A DNA stretch of 38,355 bases from positions 83,109 to 121,463 of the forward strand of contig NZ_AOID01000027.1 in the NCBI RefSeq assembly GCF_000337195.1, read 5' to 3'. The notes beneath the pieces are model-generated. The model ran no database searches, was not told the origin of the DNA, and was given only the letters and a program-made list of their open reading frames with translations. Position numbers and translations under genes: made by a program. Each line of letters starts with the position of its first letter. Position 1 is the first letter of the stretch. Shown here one piece after another: positions 7,324 to 14,314 of the stretch. This DNA comes from Natrinema versiforme JCM 10478 (lineage in GTDB: Archaea > Halobacteriota > Halobacteria > Halobacteriales > Natrialbaceae).

Positions 7324-9813
7324 CTACATCAGGTAGAACAGTGGGAACAGGAAGACCCACACGATGTCGACGAAGTGCCAGTAGAGCCCGAAGTACTCCA
7401 CCGGCATGTGATCCTCGAGGTAGGCGTCGATCGAGACGACCCGGTAGATCATGAACAGCGCGACCAGCAGCCCGAGGATGACGTGCAGGGCGTGCATGCC
7501 GGTCGTCACGAAGTACAGCGAGTATTCGATGCTGCTGAACCAGTAGTGGCCGTCAGCGAACTTGCTGCTGTACTCGAAGGCCTTGACGCCCATGAACACG
7601 AGGCCAAGCAGGACCGTCGCGCTGAGTGCGCCGAGCAGCCCCTTCTTGTTCTCGCGTTCGGCCATCACGTGTGCGAGGATGACCGTGAAACTCGAGGTCA
7701 ACAGCACATACGTGTTGAACAGGCCGGCTTCGGTGATGGCGTCGAGATGCCAGTTGCTCCAGCCCATGTGGATGCGCATGAACACGTACGCCCCGATCGC
7801 GGCACCGAAGACGACGACGTCCGAGGCCAGGAAGACCCAGACGCCCATCTTCTCGTTGCTGACGCCGCCGAACGGCCAGCGTTCGGCGACGGCCATCTCG
7901 GGCGCATCGAACTGCTCGCGGCCGAACTGGAACAGCGTGATGGCGAGCATTCCGAGTCCGAGCACCACGAGCGCTGGATAGATGATGTTCTGTTCGGGTG
8001 CCGACGTCAGGGTCACGAAGTCGCCGACCTCGCTGTGGATGTGCGACTCCACGAACGAGAAGACGTAGGGCGTGATGCCGCTAAGTCCGAGGAAGAAGGT
8101 AAACGTCGCGGCACCGATGCCGAGCGGCCAGATGCTGGCGTGGTCGGCGTGTTCTTCCTCGTGGCTCGCAGCGGACACACCGGCAGCGTCCTGTCCGTGT
8201 GCGACGCCGCCGTCGGTCGCGGCCGGGGTGTCGTCGACGAACTCGAGCTTGCCGCTGGCGTAGCTTGGCCGGTCCGGCCAGTTCTCGAGCGGCGGTGGCG
8301 AGGGAATCGCCCATTCAGCGGTTCGCGAGTACGTCCACGGGTTGTCGGGTGCGTCGGGGCCCGAGACGAGACTCTTGCCGAGCGTGACGAACATGATCAG
8401 GAACGAGGCACCGAACACGAAGGCCCCGACGGTCGCCAGCTGGTGGTAGAGCTGTGCGCTTTCGGCGTAGTGGAAGACCCGTCGCGGCGTCTCCCAGGCC
8501 ATGAACATCGGGAAGTACAGCAGATTGAACCCGATAAAGTAGACCGCGAAGTTGAGTTTGCCGAGCCGCTCGGAATACATCTTCCCGGTGATCTTTGGCC
8601 ACCAGTAGTAGATGCCACCGACCAGTGCGGTAACACCCGAGACCATCACGTAGTGGAAGTGAGCGACGACCCAGTAGGTGCCACGGAACTCGTAGTCAAG
8701 CACGACAGCACCGAGGAACACGCCCGTGATGCCGCCGAGGATGAACAGGACGAGCGCACCCAGCGAGAACAGGAACGGCGTCGTAAACCGAACCCGGCCC
8801 TTGACCATCGTGTAGATCAGCGCGAAGACCATCAGGTCGAAAGGCAGCGAGATCCCGATCGTCGTCGCCATGAACAGGGTCTTGATCGGGAGGTTGATCG
8901 TCGACAGGAACATGTGGTGCATCCAGACGAGGAACGACTGGACCGCCACGAGGACCATCGCGATGATGACCCACTTCCGGCCGACCAGTCGTCGTCCGGT
9001 GAAGGTCTGGAACGTCTCGAACATGATCCCCAGCGCGGGGAAGAAGACGATGTACACCTCCGGATGGCCGAAGAACCAGAATAGGTGCGCCCACAGCAGG
9101 CTCGAGCCCTGATCGGTCGCGAAGTACTGCGTGAGGAACAGCCGGTCGACCGACAGCAACAGGAGCGCTGCCAGCAGGGCTGCAAAGGCAAAGAGCATCA
9201 TCCAGATGGTCAGCAGCCACGACCAGGAGAACATCGGCATGTTCCACAGGCCGAGCCCCTCCGCTCGAGACCGGTGCATGGTCACGAGGAAGTTCACCGA
9301 CCCGATCGTGATCGAGATGACGAACAGGGTCAACGCGAGAACCGTCGCGTTCCCGCCGGTCATCGCCTGCATCGCGCCCGTGTAGGTCGGGACGTTCAGC
9401 GGGGCGTACATCGTCCAGCCGCCGGAGAACGAACCGCCCTGGAAGAACGAGATCCCCATCAGGATCCCCGAGAACAGGTAGAACCAGTAACTCAGGGCGT
9501 TCAGACGGGGGAACGCGAGGTCCTTTGCACCGATCTGGAGCGGGACGAAGTAGTTCGCGAAGCCGCTCGCGATCGGTGACAAGAACCAGAACACCATGAT
9601 GAGTCCGTGTGCGGAGACGGCCTGGTAGAACTGATCGTTCGTGAGCAGTCCCGTACCGCCGGCCTCCCACAGGTGAGTCCGGAACAGCAAGGCGAGGAGG
9701 CCACCGAACAGGAGGAAGAAGATCGACGTCGAGATATAGAGGATCCCAACGTCCTTGTGATTGGTCGTGACCAACCAGCGCTTGACCGATCGCATCGGCG
9801 GAAGGTCACTCAT
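7324..9813 (-). CDS. Cytochrome c oxidase subunit I/III fusion (aa3-type)
   Basis: 829-residue fusion of the catalytic subunit I (about 1-500) and subunit III (about 562-829), joined by a polar His/Glu/Ala-rich linker (about 505-560). It reduces O2 to water and pumps protons across the membrane. Ligands visible: H69 (SAHG) and H387 for the low-spin haem, H385 for haem a3, and H250, H299 and H300 for CuB, with Y254 in GHPEVY as the cross-linking tyrosine. D98 and N105 (GAKDLAFPRLN) mark the D proton channel and K311 the K channel, so this is an A1-type enzyme with E252 in HPEVY. The III part ends in the typical YWHFVDIVWVFLFPLFYL. The start codon overlaps the stop of subunit II by one base (TGATG), implying translational coupling. 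No haem a synthase or farnesyltransferase gene is in the window. Confidence 0.97.
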   Translation of the reverse strand: MSDLPPMRSVKRWLVTTNHKDVGILYISTSIFFLLFGGLLALLFRTHLWEAGGTGLLTNDQFYQAVSAHGLIMVFWFLSPIASGFANYFVPLQIGAKDLAFPRLNALSYWFYLFSGILMGISFFQGGSFSGGWTMYAPLNVPTYTGAMQAMTGGNATVLALTLFVISITIGSVNFLVTMHRSRAEGLGLWNMPMFSWSWLLTIWMMLFAFAALLAALLLLSVDRLFLTQYFATDQGSSLLWAHLFWFFGHPEVYIVFFPALGIMFETFQTFTGRRLVGRKWVIIAMVLVAVQSFLVWMHHMFLSTINLPIKTLFMATTIGISLPFDLMVFALIYTMVKGRVRFTTPFLFSLGALVLFILGGITGVFLGAVVLDYEFRGTYWVVAHFHYVMVSGVTALVGGIYYWWPKITGKMYSERLGKLNFAVYFIGFNLLYFPMFMAWETPRRVFHYAESAQLYHQLATVGAFVFGASFLIMFVTLGKSLVSGPDAPDNPWTYSRTAEWAIPSPPPLENWPDRPSYASGKLEFVDDTPAATDGGVAHGQDAAGVSAASHEEEHADHASIWPLGIGAATFTFFLGLSGITPYVFSFVESHIHSEVGDFVTLTSAPEQNIIYPALVVLGLGMLAITLFQFGREQFDAPEMAVAERWPFGGVSNEKMGVWVFLASDVVVFGAAIGAYVFMRIHMGWSNWHLDAITEAGLFNTYVLLTSSFTVILAHVMAERENKKGLLGALSATVLLGLVFMGVKAFEYSSKFADGHYWFSSIEYSLYFVTTGMHALHVILGLLVALFMIYRVVSIDAYLEDHMPVEYFGLYWHFVDIVWVFLFPLFYLM

Positions 9814-10799
9814 CAGTTCTCGCCTCCGTTGGTGGCGTCGCTTTCGTTGGCATTACTTTCCGTCGCGTTCATCTCGAGCGTGAAGGTGTCGTCGGTCGGA
9901 CTCTTCACGCCGGTTTCCTCGATCGGCTCGAACTGGCCGTCGGTCGGCGTCACCGTCACGTTGTAGGGTCCGGCGTGGTCGAGCTCGTCGATCGTGATCG
10001 ATCCGTTCTCGAACTCGTCGGCCGTGTACGTCTCGTTGAAGTCAGTCTCCTGATGATCGAGCGTGAGTTCGTAGCCCTCGGTGACGCGGGACTCGTTTCC
10101 GTCCTCCATGGTGAACGACATCGTCAACTGGTCGGCCATCCACTGGTCGAACGCGTCGGGTTCCATGACGGTGAGCGTGCTGACCATCGAGGTGTGGTAC
10201 TCGCCACAGAGTTCGTAGCACTGGATCTCGTAGTCACCGGTCTCGTCCGCTTGGAACCATGTTTCATCGTATTCGCCCGGAATAGCGTCGGCTTTCACCC
10301 GTTGCTCGGGTATGCCGAACGCGTGCCAGACGTCGCCCGATGTCACCTGTATCCAGACTCGCTCACCGGCGGGAACGCGGAGGTTAATCGGCTCGACGCC
10401 GTTTTCGTACTCGTAGCTCCACGCGAAGCCGTCACCGACGACTTCGACGTTCAGCGCCTCTTCCTGTGCTGTCTCGCCCTCATCGGCGGGGTCCTCGACG
10501 TACAGGAGCATCCCGTACGTCCAGATCACCAGCGAGATGACGATGATAGCACTGAGACCGAACGAGAGAAACAGTTTCTTACCGCCCTTTCCGCCTGTCG
10601 GTAACTCCCCGACGGATGGCAGATCTTCGTCATCGCTGGCGTCGCCGGTATCACGGTACTTGTACGCGTTGTACAAGGTATACGTGATCACGACGATACC
10701 GACGAGCGCACCCAGTCCGAGGAAGACCAGGAAGATCTGCTCGAACACGTCGACACGTGTCTGCATCGGGGTCGTCAGTAGGTTGATGATTGTATTCAC
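9813..10799 (-). CDS. Cytochrome c oxidase subunit II (CuA), C-terminally extended
   Basis: 328 residues, first codon GTG (10797-10799). Two TM helices (about 22-42 and 80-101) flank a short acidic loop; the cupredoxin domain follows outside the membrane. The CuA site is complete: H159 in DVWHAFGIP and CYELCGEYHTSM, giving C194, C198, H202 and M205. It accepts electrons from a soluble donor, probably halocyanin in haloarchaea, and passes them to haem a in subunit I. Beyond the cupredoxin fold there is an unusual extension of about 115 acidic, Thr/Asn-rich residues (about 212-328) that I do not recognise; it has many NxS/T sequons and may sit on the cell surface. It is the first gene of a two-gene operon with subunit I/III. 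Confidence 0.95.
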   Translation of the reverse strand: MNTIINLLTTPMQTRVDVFEQIFLVFLGLGALVGIVVITYTLYNAYKYRDTGDASDDEDLPSVGELPTGGKGGKKLFLSFGLSAIIVISLVIWTYGMLLYVEDPADEGETAQEEALNVEVVGDGFAWSYEYENGVEPINLRVPAGERVWIQVTSGDVWHAFGIPEQRVKADAIPGEYDETWFQADETGDYEIQCYELCGEYHTSMVSTLTVMEPDAFDQWMADQLTMSFTMEDGNESRVTEGYELTLDHQETDFNETYTADEFENGSITIDELDHAGPYNVTVTPTDGQFEPIEETGVKSPTDDTFTLEMNATESNANESDATNGGEN

Positions 10800-10814
10800 C
10801 TCTTTTGAACTCCA

Positions 10815-10822
10815 GTTATATG
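10815..10822 (-). promoter_or_regulatory. Putative TATA box for the coxB-coxAC operon
   Basis: On the minus strand this reads CATATAAC, centred about 20 nt before the GTG start of subunit II. That is slightly close for a leaderless transcript. A second AT-rich patch at 10845-10858 is an alternative. Position-based assignment only. Confidence 0.4.
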
Positions 10823-11202
10823 TCGGAGGATGATCGCTGGGGCCACTTATCTATTTGGAAACCGCCCGACTGATACCGTCTGTCGGCGACCGTCCGGCGG
10901 ACCACTGTTTTTGCTTCGGGATGGGGTCCGTCTGTGCTGTCCATCACTGTGCTGTTGGTCCCGATGCTCTTTTTTCTGTCGCTGTCACGTCTCTATCGCC
11001 TCTCCGTGGCGACATCTTTGTTCAGCAGATGCGCATTACCCCGAACTAGTTCGGCTCGAGTGAAACACTCTCTCGGATATTAGCCATATTTGTAACATAT
11101 GGCCCGGTGTGCGTTAGCTGTGATGCGCTCGATCACCGACGCGGGATCGTCACGCGATCGCGCTGCTCGTCGTCAGTCACGGGTCGATCGGTCGCCGTCG
11201 AC
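10823..11202 (+). other. Intergenic region upstream of the oxidase operon
   Basis: About 380 bp with lower GC than its surroundings. Short open frames exist on the plus strand (10830-11063, 11107-11403), but they are Cys/Arg-rich or run antisense into the next gene and lack haloarchaeal acidic composition. I see no convincing gene. It may hold regulatory sites for the oxidase operon. Confidence 0.5.
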
Positions 11203-11658
11203 TCACACCTCGACGACCCAGGCGCGAAACGCCGACGGAAGGTCGTAGACCTCACGGAAGATATCGTCGATGAACTGGGCGATCCGGTTGGGGTCCGCTT
11301 TCGCGCTGATCCGGACGTTCACTCCATCTGCCTCTTCGGGCCGATTCAGTTCGTCGATTTTGAACGCCGGGAACTCGCCGAGGACGGTCTTCAACACGTC
11401 TAGCTCTTCGTCGGTGCAGTCGACGTTGATCATTCCATCACCGAACTGAACCCATGGAACGCCCAGTTCGGGTAGGTCACCGTTCGTTTCTTCCTCGGAT
11501 TCGAGTTCGACGGGCTCCTCGGGGTCCGCATTCTCTCGGAGGTCGTTCCCGTCGGCCTCGAGCGTGAGGAATCCGCTCCCGCGCTCGCGATGGGCGGTGA
11601 TAGCGTCGACGTACAGTTTCCGTCGCGCGGCGGGCTCGGCGGCATCAAAGCGAGTCAT
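11203..11658 (-). CDS. Conserved haloarchaeal protein of unknown function (151 aa)
   Basis: 151-residue soluble acidic protein (MTRFDAAEPAARRKLYVDAI at the start, AFRAWVVEV at the end). No membrane helix, signal or catalytic motif is evident. The middle is very acidic (residues about 40-60) and the C-terminal half looks alpha/beta (GMINVDCTDEELDVL, ADPNRIAQFIDDIFREVYDLP). The composition and a good TATA-like box 23-29 nt upstream argue that it is real. It is transcribed divergently from adk across a 59-bp region. I cannot assign a function. Confidence 0.8.
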   Translation of the reverse strand: MTRFDAAEPAARRKLYVDAITAHRERGSGFLTLEADGNDLRENADPEEPVELESEEETNGDLPELGVPWVQFGDGMINVDCTDEELDVLKTVLGEFPAFKIDELNRPEEADGVNVRISAKADPNRIAQFIDDIFREVYDLPSAFRAWVVEV

Positions 11659-11680
11659 AATCGGACGAACGTGCCCGATT

Positions 11681-11695
11681 CTTTAAGCCTTTATG
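11681..11695. promoter_or_regulatory. Compact divergent promoter (hypothetical gene / adk)
   Basis: CTTTAAGCCTTTATG contains two abutting TATA-like boxes. CTTAAAG on the minus strand lies 23-29 nt before the ATG at 11658, and CTTTATG on the plus strand (11689-11695) lies 23-29 nt before the adk ATG at 11718. Both spacings fit leaderless transcription. The boxes are so close that TBP/TFB binding on the two should compete. Confidence 0.6.
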
Positions 11696-11717
11696 TGCCG
11701 GCACTGAACGAGGGCGT

Positions 11718-12353
11718 ATGGCTCAGCCACGAATCCTGATCCTGGGCGCGCCCGGGGCTGGTAAGGGGACTCAGAGTGCAAAGATCACCGAGGAGTTCGA
11801 CGTCGATCATATCACGACCGGCGATGCCCTCCGGAACAACAAGGAGATGGACATCTCCGATATGGACACCGAGTACGACACGCCGGGCGAGTACATGGAT
11901 CAGGGCGAACTCGTCCCCGACGAGGTCGTCAACGCCATCGTCGACGAGGCGCTCAGTCAAGCCGATGGCTTCGTCCTTGACGGCTATCCGCGGAACGTAG
12001 AGCAGGCCGAAGAACTCGAGGACATGACCGACCTCGACGTGGTGCTCTATCTCGATGTCGGTGAAGACGAACTCGTCCACCGCTTGACGGGCCGACGGAT
12101 GGATCCCGAGACGGGCGACATCTACCACGTCGAGTACAACCCGCCGGAAGACCCCGAAGTCGAGGAGCGCCTGGTCCAGCGGGACGACGACACCGAAGAG
12201 ACGGTCAAAGAGCGACTGTCGGTGTTTCGGGAGAACACCGAACCGGTTATCGAGCACTACGAGGACGAGGGCGTCCTCGAGCGAGTCGACGGCGAGCAGG
12301 CACCCGATGCGGTCTGGGAAGACGTGAAGGAAACGATCGACGACGCGGCGTAG
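11718..12353 (+). CDS. adk: Adenylate kinase
   Basis: 211 residues. Converts ATP + AMP to 2 ADP and keeps the adenylate pool balanced. The P-loop [10 protein letters not shown] is at residues 10-19, the AMP-site sequence TTGDALR follows at about 38, and DGYPRN with its conserved Arg is at about 93-98. The LID domain ([19 protein letters not shown]) has no zinc-binding cysteines, so it is the long, non-zinc LID type. In archaeal genomes adk usually follows secY and precedes the DUF106 gene, cmk and truB. The order is kept here, but with large insertions on both sides. Confidence 0.97.
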   Translation: MAQPRILILGAPGAGKGTQSAKITEEFDVDHITTGDALRNNKEMDISDMDTEYDTPGEYMDQGELVPDEVVNAIVDEALSQADGFVLDGYPRNVEQAEELEDMTDLDVVLYLDVGEDELVHRLTGRRMDPETGDIYHVEYNPPEDPEVEERLVQRDDDTEETVKERLSVFRENTEPVIEHYEDEGVLERVDGEQAPDAVWEDVKETIDDAA

Positions 12354-12361
12354 TTCCCTAA

Positions 12362-13909
12362 TTAATTCTGCTCGACATCGACCTTGTGTCGGGCGATATT
12401 GAGGTACGTAATCTTCGGCGGGAAGGAATAATTATCGGGCTCAACGTCAATTCCAGCATTCTTTAGGTCGGTATCGTATTCGAAGTCGTTTCCAGAACCT
12501 CCCTGAAAGTGGACCGAGTTTGCGACGATAGATCCACGGATTGTGGGATTGGAGAGAGAACATACTTGCTCTCCGTTACATTGGCCACCTCCGCCTCCCT
12601 TTTTTTGTATCACCTCATTTGGTCCGTCGAAATCATCACTTGGTGCGTAGAGGGTACCCTCGAATGTACCACCCTTGAACCCGGCCGATAGCGTCGATGT
12701 TCCGTATACTTGGAGTTGTGCAGCGTCGACTTCGTCGATAGAATCAACATGCATCTCCCCACCTTGTAAATTAACATTACCAGTTGTGTATATTTTCAAC
12801 CGGTGGTCTGTACCAGTACTGCTTTCCCAATTTTCGACGCGTAATTCACCACCATCTACCGTGATATTACCATCAACTACGACTGTCGCGTTTCCGTCCT
12901 CGAGATTAAACGTAACCGGATCACCATTTCCGTCCAGATGAATGCCGTCGGCGAAGTAGAGCCCGTCAGAGAACTCCGAGTCGTCTTCATCTTCACCGAT
13001 CGTCCACGGTCCATCAACGTCGTCCGTCGCCCAACTTCGGTTCCCGGTCTCGTTAACATCATCAACCATTTGATCGATGATGTTGTCCATTTCCGGCATC
13101 GATCCGCGTCGCACGTTCTCGTCGACGTGATCTACGCCCCCTTGTTCGCCCGCCGTGTCCGAGATCGTTAGACCAGAGTCGAACGCGCCTTCCGCGTCGA
13201 GGTCGGTCAGCGCGACTTTGACGAACGGCGTATCACTGGTGTGATTCGACTCCTGGACGACTGCACTGCCGACCTGTGTTTCGAAATACGTCTCCCATCC
13301 CTTCGAGTAGTCACTGTAGATCGTCATCGTCACGGTCTCGTTTTCGAGGGGAATGGACCCGTAGGACTCCGTATCAGTATGTGTCAGTCGGATATCGCCC
13401 GATCCGAGCTCCTGATCTTCACTGACGGATGTCACCGGCAGAATGAGCGTCTCGTTTTTGTAGGAAAGCGGCGGTGCGGAGACCATCTGCGTATTCTCAC
13501 CGGTGCCCCGCCATACGCCTCCCGCTTGGTACGCGACTGTCGTCCCCTCCTGACTCTCGTATTCGATCGCACCGATCGGTATCTCGAGCGGATTGCCCGT
13601 TCCATTGTACTCCTCAGACTGATTGAGATACTTGGAATCGATCGTAATGTTGCCGGCTTCTGTTTGCGTAATCGCTCCACTGCTGCCGGCATCGAAATCC
13701 ATCGACTGTGAGACATCGGTCGCGGTCGCCGATGTCGTCATCGTCTGACTGAGTTGGACGAACGACTGCTCGATCCGTTCCTGTTCAGACTGTTGTTCGG
13801 CAGTCGCCATCGCTTCGGTCCCAACAAGCAAAATACCGATACTGCCGATAGCAACCATCCCGATCAGCAGGATCACCGCTAACACGGAGGCTTGCCCTCG
13901 TGCCCCCAT
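12362..13909 (-). CDS. Pilin-like secreted surface protein, short paralogue
   Basis: 515 residues from the ATG at 13909. An in-frame ATG at 13936 would add MNSRCGGCV, but the AT-rich box near 13950 fits the later start better. The N-terminus MGARGQASVLAVILLIGMVAIG looks like an archaeal prepilin or class III-type signal: a short charged head, RGQ, then one hydrophobic helix. The rest is extracellular, acidic and rich in N-glycosylation sequons. Landmarks shared with the next gene are VAYQAGGVWRGTG, LQVYGTSTLSAGFKGGTFEG followed by TLYAP, and a beta-repeat-like end. This resembles haloarchaeal DUF7289/DUF7305-type proteins (names from memory). The C-terminal part has a bactofilin-like beta-solenoid flavour. 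Function unknown; surface attachment or envelope structure is plausible. Confidence 0.8.
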   Translation of the reverse strand: MGARGQASVLAVILLIGMVAIGSIGILLVGTEAMATAEQQSEQERIEQSFVQLSQTMTTSATATDVSQSMDFDAGSSGAITQTEAGNITIDSKYLNQSEEYNGTGNPLEIPIGAIEYESQEGTTVAYQAGGVWRGTGENTQMVSAPPLSYKNETLILPVTSVSEDQELGSGDIRLTHTDTESYGSIPLENETVTMTIYSDYSKGWETYFETQVGSAVVQESNHTSDTPFVKVALTDLDAEGAFDSGLTISDTAGEQGGVDHVDENVRRGSMPEMDNIIDQMVDDVNETGNRSWATDDVDGPWTIGEDEDDSEFSDGLYFADGIHLDGNGDPVTFNLEDGNATVVVDGNITVDGGELRVENWESSTGTDHRLKIYTTGNVNLQGGEMHVDSIDEVDAAQLQVYGTSTLSAGFKGGTFEGTLYAPSDDFDGPNEVIQKKGGGGGQCNGEQVCSLSNPTIRGSIVANSVHFQGGSGNDFEYDTDLKNAGIDVEPDNYSFPPKITYLNIARHKVDVEQN

Positions 13910-14314
13910 CACGCACCCACCGCACCGTGAATTCATGCTCAGAATATTTTCTCTTTAGATGATAAGACGCTCGTCCGATCATATCTTCCAGAATTGTTTA
14001 TCTCTGTTTAGAGTTCCTATTCACTACGAACGCCTACACAGAAAATTTGGTATGTATCCTCTCTATGGTCTATTCTTCTGTTAAACGATAGTAAATTGTT
14101 CAATCATTATCATATGTGTGTTGTCGACGCAATCGGAAGTATAGGAGATGATGTGATTGTGATAGCGACCGGATTCCCTTTGCATCTACGGATACAAAGA
14201 AGGCCTGTTCCACGAACAGCGAAGATCTAGCTGCTCTATCATAATTATCTGGAATTTAATAATACTTGAAACGGTATAATAGCGACGTGAATTGAGTCGG
14301 TATATGCGAGTAGG
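13910..14314 (-). other. AT-rich intergenic spacer between the two pilin-like genes
   Basis: About 400 bp of clearly AT-rich sequence. On the minus strand AAAATATTC near 13945-13953 is a plausible TATA region for the downstream gene, about 40 nt before its ATG at 13909. I see no open frame with coding character and no tRNA-like fold. Confidence 0.5.

Noticed and set aside
7309-9084. 591-codon plus-strand open frame antisense to the oxidase fusion
   Set aside because: Shadow of the conserved coxAC gene in GC-rich DNA; the product is Arg/Glu/His/Asp salad with no family, and the opposite strand has all catalytic ligands.
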